Below, piece after piece: positions 36,019 to 46,340 of a stretch of DNA of 64,000 bases (the stretch's first letter is position 1; each line of letters begins with the position of its first letter). The notes below the pieces were generated by a model, which saw only the letters and a list, made by a program, of their open reading frames with translations, ran no database searches and was not told where the DNA came from. Origin of the DNA: Eretmocerus hayati (taxonomy: Eukaryota > Arthropoda > Insecta > Hymenoptera > Aphelinidae); NCBI GenBank assembly GCA_029851415.1, contig CM056741.1, forward strand, positions 146,246,522-146,310,521. Reading direction: 5' to 3'. Made by a program: the position numbers and the translations under genes.

Positions 36019-37332
36019 ATGGCTTCATCTAGTGATGCTGTTTCCGCATCAACCCAACTGATCGATATACTACCCACCGAAAATGCCCAAACCTACTCGA
36101 ACGTCACAGCCCAAAGTTCTGCAGTGAAAAAAGAACAAGCAATTCTCATAGATTCCGTGGAAGGACTTACACTAGATGATTATCTTGATGGTCTAGAATT
36201 ACTGACTGATCTTGAAAATGTCAAATCAATTTCCAAGATATCGGGCAACAGAGTCTGTATGTATCTGAACAATAGAAATCTTGTAGATGAGTTGAAAACA
36301 CAAACATTGGTAGTTAGAGACTACACGCTAAAAATAAGACCGCTCATCAGCACTAACAAAAGAGTGGTGATATCAAATGTCCACACGGCGATTCCCAATA
36401 GCGTAATAGCTACAGCCATCAAATCAAAGGGTATAACAATTCTTTCAAGTATCAGCGAAATTCGTGCGAGCACTAGCAAACCTGGCAGATCTCATATCAT
36501 GTCCTTTCGGCGCCAATTCTATATAAAAGAGGAGGACGCTCATCTTTTGCCAGAAAAAGTTCAGATCCAGTATGAAGACACAACGTATTGGACATACTTG
36601 ACAACAGACCTTGCTTCGTGCTATATTTGTCATCAAACAGGGCATATATCGAGAGATTGCCCTAAATCAAAACAAAGTGAACCAACGGATGTCTCTACAC
36701 AACAACAGGAGCTTACAAATGAGGTACGAAGAGACACGTTGGGAGGAAGTATAATAGACGATCCTCAAAACATTCCATTACCTTTGTCACCACTTGCGAA
36801 TACCAAACGCGCCTTATCAACAGCCAGCAGCGGCGCGTCAGCTGAGACATCAGGTGATACTAACTCACCCATACAAGAATTACATACACCAATAGACCCG
36901 TACCCTCTACCACCTGAATTCATCGTGAAAGAAAGCACGATGAATAAGCGTAGGAGAACTACAACAACAAATAGCGATGATGCAAAGTTCAACTTTATTG
37001 AGACAGCACTCAACCCGGCTTCCACTTACTTTGATGATCATAGAGATAGACTAAACATCACATTTTCACAATTCACAGATCTGATAAAAACCGATATAAA
37101 AGCAATAAATGCCGAAGAACTGATACGAAGAATTCCAAAAATTGTGGACATTATCGACAACATTTACCCATTGATAACTGAATCAAAAATGAAGAGCAAG
37201 CTGACCAGGATCAAAAATAAAATCAAGTTGCCAGAGAAAGAGATCGCAAAAATGGACCATATTGAGAAAGTAGAGACTGATGATGACAACGATTCAGACT
37301 TCTCTACACTTAAGAATCGCATCACAAATTAA
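36019..37332 (+). CDS. Retrotransposon ORF1 protein, CCHC zinc knuckle (437 aa)
   Basis: This is the nucleic-acid-binding protein that packages element RNA. The ATG at 36019 has G at -3 and G at +4, is the first long-frame start in the transcript and follows the leader stem-loop. Residues ~70-130 look like a small RNA-binding-type fold (RVCMYLNN, KRVVISNV). A single zinc knuckle CYICHQTGHISRDC has C201, C204, H209 and C214 (CX2CX4HX4C). The middle (~215-310) is Q/S/T/P-rich and probably disordered. The C-terminus (~320-437) is charged and helical-looking. Its end overlaps ORF2 by 53 bases in another frame, so ORF2 may need reinitiation or a ribosomal shift. There are no stops or frameshifts, consistent with a young copy. 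The RNA-binding-fold suggestion is weaker than the knuckle call. Confidence 0.93.
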   Translation: MASSSDAVSASTQLIDILPTENAQTYSNVTAQSSAVKKEQAILIDSVEGLTLDDYLDGLELLTDLENVKSISKISGNRVCMYLNNRNLVDELKTQTLVVRDYTLKIRPLISTNKRVVISNVHTAIPNSVIATAIKSKGITILSSISEIRASTSKPGRSHIMSFRRQFYIKEEDAHLLPEKVQIQYEDTTYWTYLTTDLASCYICHQTGHISRDCPKSKQSEPTDVSTQQQELTNEVRRDTLGGSIIDDPQNIPLPLSPLANTKRALSTASSGASAETSGDTNSPIQELHTPIDPYPLPPEFIVKESTMNKRRRTTTTNSDDAKFNFIETALNPASTYFDDHRDRLNITFSQFTDLIKTDIKAINAEELIRRIPKIVDIIDNIYPLITESKMKSKLTRIKNKIKLPEKEIAKMDHIEKVETDDDNDSDFSTLKNRITN

Positions 37333-40300
37333 AGAGATAAATTTCCTGTTTTGGAATGCTAGAAGTATTTCAAAACGCGACCTCGAGCTACCATTACTCC
37401 TTCGAGGCATAGATATCTTCATATGTGTTGAGACGTGGCTGACAGCTGACAATGTGGATTTTGAAATTCCTGGTTTCAGAGTTCTAAGAAAAGACAGAAG
37501 TCACACTTCCGGAGGTGGTGTTTTAATTGCAGTAAGAGAGCAAGTTGATGCAAAAGAAATATGTTCCCTAGTGGATGCAAATGGGAAATTAGAAATTTGC
37601 GGTGTGACCTTGACGAACATGAAGCCGGAATTAGACATTATTGCATGCTATCGACCGCCAAAGAATAATCTCACTCGAAGTGAGTGGGACTCGATCATCA
37701 GAAACGTGAAACGTGGACGGAGCTGCCTTCTCTTCGGTGACTTCAACGCCCATCACCTGTCGTGGAACTGCAGCACAGAAGAATCAAATGGTAAAGGACT
37801 GTATGAATCTATTGATTCTAGTGAACTTCTACTGCTGAATACTTCTACGTATACGAGATTGAATCCTAGTAATGGGAAAAGTTCCAATATAGACTTAGTA
37901 TTTTCCACCATGGATATTTCTAGTAATGTTGAAGTCTCAATTTGTGACGAACTAAACGGATCAGATCACTTTCCTATTTTCGCGTCTGTTACAGTCGCGA
38001 AAAATTTTTATTCGAAGAAATCATTTTGCATAAAATCTCTACGCACTGACTGGTCGAAAGTTTCGGAAAGGCTCACTGAGGAACTCCACATTTTTTATGA
38101 GTCTGATTACTGCAACGCTGCCCCCAATGTAAAATATGAAATATTTACGAATTGTGTCAGTGAGGCTATCATTTCAAGCACCCCAAAAAAGAAATTCAAA
38201 CGAAATTTTACTCGCAGAAACCCGGTTATTTGGTGGGACGAGGAGTGCAATAAAGTTATTCGTTTGAGAAAAGCGGCGCAAAAGAAATGGGAATTTACGA
38301 AAAAAACCGCAGATTATGTGAACTGGAAAAGACAGTGCGCGATCACTAGGAAAACTCTTCGTAGGAAAAAGAGAGAAAGTTTTCGTAAATTCGCAGAAAC
38401 AATTAATTTTCGTACAAACGAGACGTATGTCTGGAATAAAATTAAAGTCTTGAAAAACAAAGTAACTAAGGTCAGATCCGCGAATCATTTCAACACGAAT
38501 AGCGAAGAAAAACTAGCCATTGCACTAGACAAAGTTGCACCTCCTTGGGTACCAAATGACCCTGACTGGTTGCCTGAATGCGGCGACAATGAATTCCTCA
38601 GTGAACCTTTCCAGTTTTCAGAATTCAACATAGCCCTTGATACGAGAAAAAGTAAATCAGCACCAGGCCTTGACGGCATCGATTACGAAATACTCCAATC
38701 CCTTCCTCTGAATTACAAGTTGTTATTACTCGACATTCTCAATGAAATGTATAGCGCTGGTGTTTATCCAGAATGCTGGAAGGAACAATATCTTCATTTT
38801 ATCAAGAAGTCTGATGGTGTCAATGTTAGACCTGTTGCGTTATCATCCTGTATTTGTAAGCTATTCGAAATGCTGGTGAAAAATCGATTGCAGTGGTACC
38901 TTGAAACAAACGATGTTCTTACTGAGGCGCAGTCAGGTTTTCGTAAGGGTCAATCTTGTATTGATAACTTAACAAATTTACTTCTATCGATAGAAAAAGG
39001 TCTAGAACAAGATCAGCACATTCTTGCAGCATTCTTGGACATCACCAGCGCTTTCGATAATGTAGACTGCGAGAAACTACTGCAAATTTTAGCTGAACTT
39101 GGATGCCCATTAAATTTGATAATATTCGTGAAATTTCTAACTTATGAGCGGCTCATATTCACCAGTTCTATCGGCAATCTTTTCCGAAAAGTGTACAAGG
39201 GTGTTCCACAGGGAGGAGTGTTGAGCCCCTTATTGTTCCTGATTTTTATCAATAACGTTATGAAACTTATACCTAGAAGTATTATTCCATCGATATTTGC
39301 CGATGATCTTGCCCTAGTTGTTAGAAGGAAAACAGTAGAATCTTGCAAAAGCATTATGGAAAGAGCAATAGAGACAGTCAGAGTCAATCTCGGGGAACTG
39401 GGTCTTGAACTCGCTCCACCTAAAACATCCTTACTACACTTCAATGATCATGGTATTCTTCCAGGGCAAATTGCTATCAAAGTAAATGGTGTAGAGATAA
39501 AGTCAGGTGAAACAGCCCGATATTTGGGAATCGTACTAGATCATAGATTATCTTTCAATGAGCACATCGCCTACATTAAGAAAAAAAGCCTCAGGTCCAT
39601 GAATATCATAAAATTCCTCAGAGGAACGTGGTGGGGTGCTGATCCTGAAACACTGTTGATTCTCTACAAAAGCTATGTCCGGTCACAAATTGACTATGGT
39701 AGTTTTATCTATTTTCCAAAGAGAAAAAAGCAAATAGAAGCAATAGAAAGAGTCCAATATGCAGCGATCAGATGTGCATTAGGTTATCGTATAAGCACCC
39801 CCACGAATGTTCTCATGGCAGAGTCTAAGCTGGAATATCTTGAACACAGAAGCCAATTTTTATGCCTCACTTATTTATCGAAAATAATGTCAAATAACGA
39901 ATTGCCAGCTTTTCGAGTCACCACAAACTTTATCCGTAATCGCAAAAGAAAGAAAAATGACCGATTGATTATCAAATGTATCTATGAAATAGAAAGGTTG
40001 AGAGAGAAAATAGATGTACACCCGTGTTATAATGTATATAGGTATAATTATGAGATTCTCATCACTTCAATCGACTTTGATTCCGAAATAGGCAAGAGAT
40101 TGAAAGAAACAAGGAACCCAAAAATAGATCTACAAGACTTCATTCAAAGTAGAGATGCTATTTCTATATTCACTGATGGCAGTAAGATCACTGGAGCTCC
40201 TTCTGTAGGCACTGCTTGCATATCTAATGAATTAAATTCTTCAATCGTCAGGAGCATCAATGAATTCGCGTCAATTTTTACAGCTGAGGCCATCGCCTTG

Positions 40301-41032
40301 AACGATGCATTAGATTTGGCCATAAAAGATGCTGAGAAGGATGTACTCGTGTTCACGGATTCCCTGAGTGTACTTCAGAAATTAAAATCGTCCAAAGTAG
40401 ACATCAAAACAATTGACCCAATCTATCAGATAAAGAGTAAAGTTTTAGAATTCAGAGCAACCAACAGAAGTATCAAGTTTTTTTGGATACCTTCACACCA
40501 GGGCATCGGTGATAATGAAGCTGCAGACCTTCTGGCAAAAGAGGCAACTAATCGTAAACCTGATTTGCAAATACGACTTCCATTCACTGATTTCCGGCGC
40601 CAGTTTAAAGAAATTGCAAAAAACAGAACTTTTGAAGAAAATGTGAGAATTGGAATTGTAAACGGAAGAGGGTATTTTCAAAATTTCTGTAATAGCGAAA
40701 CAAAGCCGTGGTTCTCTCGCCTTCGCCTTGATCGAGAAACGATAGTAACAATAAATAGATGTAGAGCAAATCACTACCACTTGGCTGCCTCATTGGCAAG
40801 AAAAAAATTCATCGATGATCCAAAATGCTCGTGTGGTCATGAATCAGAAGATCTTGATCATGTCCTATGGCAGTGCCCAAAATTTGATTCACAGAGAATG
40901 AATTTCCTCCAAAAGCTAAGGCGATCTAGAATATATCTTCCGATGACAGCACAAATCTTGTTAGCCAATCCGACAGTTCAAATATGTAAGATAATTATGG
41001 AATTCTTGAAGAATTGTGACTTGAAATTGTAA
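37280..41032 (+). CDS. Retrotransposon ORF2 polyprotein: endonuclease-RT-RNase H (1250 aa)
   Basis: This protein nicks target DNA and primes reverse transcription of the element RNA there. The N-terminal APE-type endonuclease spans ~18-240 with N26, E51, Y124, D154/N156 (GDFNAH), D205 and S228-D229-H230. The reverse transcriptase spans ~450-770 with RPVALSS, QSGFRKGQSC, D587 (LDITSAFD), GVPQGGVLSP (641-650) and active-site F673-A-D675-D676. RNase H spans ~958-1092 with D966 (FTDGSK), E1003, D1027, H1073 (PSHQG) and D1083. A C-terminal zinc-binding motif has C1183, C1185, H1194 and C1199. The two adjacent ATGs (37280, 37283) lie within the end of ORF1; the endonuclease homology starts ~18 residues later, so this start is plausible, although a fusion by frameshift is possible. 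All key residues are intact. RNase H plus EN-RT order favours the I superfamily. Confidence 0.96.
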   Translation: MMTTIQTSLHLRIASQIKEINFLFWNARSISKRDLELPLLLRGIDIFICVETWLTADNVDFEIPGFRVLRKDRSHTSGGGVLIAVREQVDAKEICSLVDANGKLEICGVTLTNMKPELDIIACYRPPKNNLTRSEWDSIIRNVKRGRSCLLFGDFNAHHLSWNCSTEESNGKGLYESIDSSELLLLNTSTYTRLNPSNGKSSNIDLVFSTMDISSNVEVSICDELNGSDHFPIFASVTVAKNFYSKKSFCIKSLRTDWSKVSERLTEELHIFYESDYCNAAPNVKYEIFTNCVSEAIISSTPKKKFKRNFTRRNPVIWWDEECNKVIRLRKAAQKKWEFTKKTADYVNWKRQCAITRKTLRRKKRESFRKFAETINFRTNETYVWNKIKVLKNKVTKVRSANHFNTNSEEKLAIALDKVAPPWVPNDPDWLPECGDNEFLSEPFQFSEFNIALDTRKSKSAPGLDGIDYEILQSLPLNYKLLLLDILNEMYSAGVYPECWKEQYLHFIKKSDGVNVRPVALSSCICKLFEMLVKNRLQWYLETNDVLTEAQSGFRKGQSCIDNLTNLLLSIEKGLEQDQHILAAFLDITSAFDNVDCEKLLQILAELGCPLNLIIFVKFLTYERLIFTSSIGNLFRKVYKGVPQGGVLSPLLFLIFINNVMKLIPRSIIPSIFADDLALVVRRKTVESCKSIMERAIETVRVNLGELGLELAPPKTSLLHFNDHGILPGQIAIKVNGVEIKSGETARYLGIVLDHRLSFNEHIAYIKKKSLRSMNIIKFLRGTWWGADPETLLILYKSYVRSQIDYGSFIYFPKRKKQIEAIERVQYAAIRCALGYRISTPTNVLMAESKLEYLEHRSQFLCLTYLSKIMSNNELPAFRVTTNFIRNRKRKKNDRLIIKCIYEIERLREKIDVHPCYNVYRYNYEILITSIDFDSEIGKRLKETRNPKIDLQDFIQSRDAISIFTDGSKITGAPSVGTACISNELNSSIVRSINEFASIFTAEAIALNDALDLAIKDAEKDVLVFTDSLSVLQKLKSSKVDIKTIDPIYQIKSKVLEFRATNRSIKFFWIPSHQGIGDNEAADLLAKEATNRKPDLQIRLPFTDFRRQFKEIAKNRTFEENVRIGIVNGRGYFQNFCNSETKPWFSRLRLDRETIVTINRCRANHYHLAASLARKKFIDDPKCSCGHESEDLDHVLWQCPKFDSQRMNFLQKLRRSRIYLPMTAQILLANPTVQICKIIMEFLKNCDLKL

Positions 41033-41123
41033 CCCATGTGATAATTATTGTAAATTCTTCCATGTATAGCTGAATAGCCCTGCAAAAGGGCTGATATAGC
41101 TTCAATAAAAAAAAAAAAAAAAA
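41033..41123 (+). other. Retrotransposon 3' UTR, stem-loop and poly(A)
   Basis: A short 3' UTR with AGCCCT (41076-41081) paired to AGGGCT (41087-41092) across a 5-nt loop. Then comes AATAAA at 41104 running directly into the poly(A) tail. A terminal stem-loop is typical of the 3' end recognised by the element's reverse transcriptase; that use is inferred here. Confidence 0.8.
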
Positions 41124-41137
41124 AATTTGTTATTCCG
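41124..41137. repeat. 3' target-site duplication of the retrotransposon
   Basis: AATTTGTTATTCCG directly after the poly(A) run, identical to 35828-35841. Confidence 0.93.
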
Positions 41138-44100
41138 CTTGCACCAAGACAGAGATCTGCTCTTAGAAAGGCGCTTGCCAACTCCAATGGCTCCCCGTCG
41201 ATCAGAACATATATATTCAAAAGCTCCTTCAAAAGATGAACGAGTCCTCGGCTAAAAGATGCCGTTGGCGCACCCTCTCGCGTCCATTGCTATACATCCA
41301 TGTCCATCACTCGAAAGAAATAAACTGTCGTCCTATAGTGGCGATCCATTGCTGCCTGCAGTTTATAATATAAGGTACAGGGTAAAAGCACCAGCTCAGC
41401 TCCCAACGGCAAGGCTTTCTTGCAAATATACAAACGACCACGGCCTCTTTGCATACCTACATACAGTAAAACTGAGCTTTCTCTGTTTCGATCTTTTGGC
41501 AAGATGTGGGCTTTGTCCTCTGGAGTCTCAGTTTCTTCCTCTTGTTGAATATTACGCTTGGACTCTCGGTATCCTTGGGCTATAATAATTGCAGCGGAGC
41601 CTCTCCGAGCGAGTCTTCTTGATCCTTGAAATGCTAGCTGCAAATTTAGCCCTGGCTTTTATTCTAGAATCGATTCTCTTGCAAAGAGGCAACGAGGGAA
41701 CTGTTGAATAACCATTGAGAGCAAGAATGAATGAATAAACGCGGATGTCACTATAAAATCTGTTGATTGAAGATATCGTTGCGACGGACCCCGAAATATA
41801 CATGGACTTCCAAGTGGACGTCTAAAGAGAGTGACTTCAAGGAAGAGACACTCAAAATGGACCGTATCTCAATTTTTTTTTAATTATAGAGCCCTCAAGC
41901 ATTGCTGGCCTTGTAAGAAAAAACGTAAATGACAAAAGTTGAAACTGAGATATATTCGAATTCAAAAATGCGAAAATTCTAGTTCTGTCTTCGGAATTTA
42001 ATTAAAAATTGTCAGAGTGATCTGGCTATCTAATTTTCATTGCAAAAATCATTATTTACCAACGAACACGTTAAGCACGTTTACATTTTCTTGCACCCTT
42101 AGAATACTGGAGAAAAAAAATCGTAAGTGGACCGTAAACGGTTCAAGATATCTCCGCTTGCTTCCGTGGTCCGAATACTGTACAAGAAAAACGTTAGTGA
42201 TGAATCGCACTCCTGCACCCAATCGGATCGTGTGGTTCAGATGTTGATTACGGTAAAGGTTAATTGGCGGTGGATACTTACTCGTCGAGAGAATTACATG
42301 ACACAGTGCTTTGTATATAGCTCACGATATTTGCAAGTTTAGAATAGGCCAGAGGTTTCTTTGTCTTTGGCAAGAAAAATCGCAAATGGTTGCTCACCTC
42401 GTTGCTCACGCTTTTTTTGACAAGTACCTTGCGCTCATTTTGATTAACATTGCGACGAATTTCTTGGGAATTTGGAATCGTGTTTAATAAAATAAAACTT
42501 ACAGAAATTGGTCGATAGTGTTTTCGACAAAATGTCACCTACGCTTCCTCTTTCAAAAGGCAACAAAATAGTACTTTGAAGAGTACCTTGATGACAAAAT
42601 AATATCACATTTGACGAAGACTTCTCGACTGAATTTTCAACAGAATATGTAATTTGTCGATGGTCGAAATCATAACTTTGGAGTGAAACACAATTCAACG
42701 CGGTTTTGAATACTTTCTGCAGCAATTACGCTGATCACGTCTGAATTAGCCAAAAGTCTCGGGATACTGTTTTTGTCGATTTTTGTGAATGTTGCATGAA
42801 TATTTGACATGTGTGCGCCGAGGCGTGCGCTGTGAAAAGGGAGTAGGCTACAACTGATACAAAGACTCCAATGAAACAAGATCGATATTTACGATATGTG
42901 TTTTAGTCCAAACTGGTCGAAAAAGTTTGCTAATACGAACTAGCACCGTTTGTAAATGTATTATTGGCTTCACTCCTATAGACACGATAATACACCTGTA
43001 CGTTGGTGAGCCTACATAGACTCTCGACAAAAGAATCGAAGAGCAGTGGTACGGAAGGGCATCAAGTGGCCGAGAATAACGAGCCTTTTCACTGCACACA
43101 GCTCTTTTCGCGTCTGGCCTCGTGTTTTTTTTTCTCTCTCACAATCCTCCATATATCCAGCGCACCCTGTATAATAGACCCACACAATTTTTATACAAAT
43201 TCAAGACGATCATACATGAACATACCATGTATACCATGGGAAAAGCGGAAATTAGAGTGACTGTGAGCGGCGAGAGGTGACATTAACAATGGACCTGTTG
43301 GTGGCGCCCACCAGCGCGAGCCATCAGACGAAAAATCAGACGAAGTGCATGCATAAGTATATATCCCCAAAATAATAATTCCTCTTTGGACAATTCGAAG
43401 GACTTGGGTATATAGCAGGTATACAAAGTAAGCTAATCCCAGACTGAGGAGGCGAAAATAAGTTGGGCTATTATAGACTGTTACCTGGGCTCTACATATA
43501 CACTCGCGTCGTCTGGGACGCCAGATTTATGTACAGGTGCGCAGTCTGACCATCGACATTCAGTATATTCATCAGTACTAGCAGAAATCGGAGAATCTTT
43601 GTTCTGCTGTTTAGGCCCGTCTATATACATGGATTTCTCTCTTTTGGGATTGTAATGAAGAACTATGGTGCATAGAGTGCATAGCACACGCCGTTACATT
43701 GCGGGTTGCTCTTTCGGTTTGTATTGACGCAGGCGGCGGTATTGCGGCAGCAGACACCAGCACGCGCTTATTATTACACCCTAAATTTCGACCCCATTTC
43801 TATTACCTATACTCTTTGTTCCCAATACAGGTCTAAAACACTTGGGTTGCATGCAACCCTTTTGATACTTGCCGATGGTGCAGCAGACAGTTACAAATTA
43901 CTCCGAAGATTCTACAAAAAGTCTGAAGATTTTGAGTTGATGACTTATGAACAATTTATCATTTCATGATCAATCATGAATAGCTTGTGGAAAAATGAAG
44001 AAGATTGCACAAGTGGAGAGAGCATTTCACGTTTTTCAGCGGATGATGGGGGATTCATGCGGAAGCTGCAATTTCATCGTGTTATGATCTGACGAGCATG

Positions 44101-46007
44101 AGACAAGAGCTCAAGCAAGAAGCACTGCAGTAAAGTACAGAAACACATGATTTTCAGTTGGACACGATTTTTTTGCAAAAGTCCGTTACAAAAATTGCAG
44201 AAATAACAGATAACAGCGGACCAAAGGTGGAAATAAGAAGAAAGAATTCAATGAAGCAGATGTTTTTGAAACCACTTGGTCGTTCATTCTTCTATGTTCC
44301 TTGTTCTCGTTGTCCTCTATACCTCTATCCACTTTGTCTTCAAATACTACGATTCGCTCTAGATCTCGATTTTTCAGATGATTGTATATTTGGAAAAATT
44401 ATCATCTACTTATTCAAGCTAGCTCGCCACAAACTACAAAAGAATTTGCAAAAACTCCATCAACAATAATTTGGTGGTTACAAACAAGTTATCAGAACAA
44501 CCTAACTTCTTGAACTAGACACTTCGAAAATATTATTTGCCTGCAATTAATTATTGGATTGAGTTGATTCTACCAAAAAGAACCTGAGCTTCCCAACAAG
44601 AATACGAGTCAGATGTTTCAAGTCAGTCTGAGAGTCAGTCATTTATTAATACGTTGTATAAGTTCTACTCTTTGATGAAATGAGCCTCATGTTGGAATCT
44701 GACGAGATCTGACGAGTTCAAATAGACTTCAATGTCGAAGAGATAACTCGAGACGAGGAAAGCATCGAAGCTTTTCCGTCTTCTTTGACAATTCCAAAGC
44801 TTAAAACATGACTATCACGGTGTCGAACAGAACAGTATTGCACGAGGTATTGCATTCTGCAACATCAGAACCATCTCAAGAATTTCATTTTGAGAATAAG
44901 CATGGCTTATAATTTTGCCCAGTTCTTGAATGAGCTCTCATTACTCTGTGATATTGAAAAAGTTTCGGAGAACTCCAAAGAAAATTCAAATTGATATTAC
45001 AAATTCCAAGAGACTAATTTGGTTCTCCAGTTTCAATTGTGAACTAGCAAGCACAGATACATACCTTAAATGTGGAAGTATTCAGATTATCATTATCTCT
45101 TCTAAAGTAGTCTGAAAAACAAGGCTCTGAACTTCATCAAGTCCGAGATGAGAAATTGCGTGGAAATCGACTCGGAAATCGAGGCCATCGCATATAGTTG
45201 ATGAAAAGTCATGTAATCATTGAAGTCATCAGGTGGCATATGTAAAGAATAAAAATACATCAATATCATGTGTGTCAAAGTTCCTCTAAATAAAATTAGA
45301 TCCGTCTTCCCGAAATGTTAATAAGACCGATGTTACACGCGCATAAAATTTATCTATTTACAAATATTGATTCTATACATGTGCAATCAAAATCTTCGGA
45401 GGATTAATGAATGAGTGTACTTGCAGTATTACAAATAGATTCAGTTCCCAACACATAATTAGTCAGTTCATCTCGCATGCACACGAAGAATCGATTTTTA
45501 TTAATTCATTAAAATTGACACTGTCACTACACTTTCACCGATAATCCGATTCACTTTGTCGATAATCACTTCTCCCTTGGTGGTCCCGTCGACAGCAAAA
45601 TCATGATTGAATGAACTTTGATCAAATTAGTTTAAGCTTGCAAGCTAGCAGCCCAAAAGATTATCGTAATCATCCACAAACGATGTCTCCTACAATATTA
45701 CTTTACGTGAGTTCGTGATTATAATTTTTAATCGAAGCAGTCACGATATGTGCGAATCTGTTTGCAATCATCTCGCGTTTCGTCACGAACATACCACGAG
45801 TTACACTCGATACCTCATTTGCCGTTAATAGGATTTCTGAAATATGAACTGCCAATGGTTATGACGGTTTTCTATAACCTATTTTTGACAGAGAATAATC
45901 ATGACGAAACGCACTTGACTGGTCGCCTTGGCTTTTATATTTTCTCCACTCCCTCTTATTTGGACCCCGTGGAAACTGGGGGAAAAAAGTCCGAGGAAAA
46001 ATCTGAA

Positions 46008-46035
46008 AAAATGCGACCTAAGTAGGTCGCATTTT
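46008..46035. repeat. Perfect 13-bp-arm palindrome
   Basis: AAAATGCGACCTA, AG, TAGGTCGCATTTT: perfect 13-bp arms around two bases. As RNA it would make a tight hairpin ending in a U run; as DNA it could be a protein-binding dyad. It overlaps the end of an unsupported open frame. Confidence 0.85.
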
Positions 46036-46262
46036 GTCAACCTAATGCCGTTGTCAAAAATGTTTGCTCACCCTCCAATTTTTTTATAAATAAACATACG
46101 AGTTATACCATCTAGTATTGACCATTTCTCCGCATAGAAAGCCGATACGAGGACAAAAACATTTGCTCACCGTTGATATAACCTCACTTGTATTTGCTCA
46201 GGCCTCAGAATTGGATAAATCATCATCAATTTTTAATAAACAATCAAAAACACTTCTTCCAA

Positions 46263-46340
46263 CTCCAAGTAGTGCGCAGTGCGCATATGTATAATGTCGA
46301 GCGGCGCGCATGCGCACTACGCATTGTACAGTACTTGGAG
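46263..46340. repeat. GC-rich hairpin with CTCCAAGTA ends
   Basis: CTCCAAGTA at 46263 and TACTTGGAG ending 46340 bracket an inverted GTGCGCAT/ATGCGCAC core. The arms differ by a short insertion on the right. It includes GCGCATGCGC near 46305-46315, the consensus of NRF1-type (erect wing in flies) binding sites; use as such is speculative. Confidence 0.65.

Larger units (their letters stand above)
35842..41123 (+). mobile_element. Full-length I-superfamily-type non-LTR retrotransposon
   Basis: A 5.28-kb element between identical 14-bp target duplications, ending in a poly(A) run. It has the two-ORF layout of I/Nimb-type LINEs: ORF1 with a CCHC knuckle, and ORF2 with apurinic-type endonuclease, reverse transcriptase and RNase H. 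Such elements copy their RNA into a nick made by their own endonuclease. The 5' end is intact, both ORFs are open, and promoter and 3' stem-loop are present, so this may be an active or recently active copy. The clade call (I versus Nimb, Outcast and others) rests on domain order and would need a phylogeny. Confidence 0.95.
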
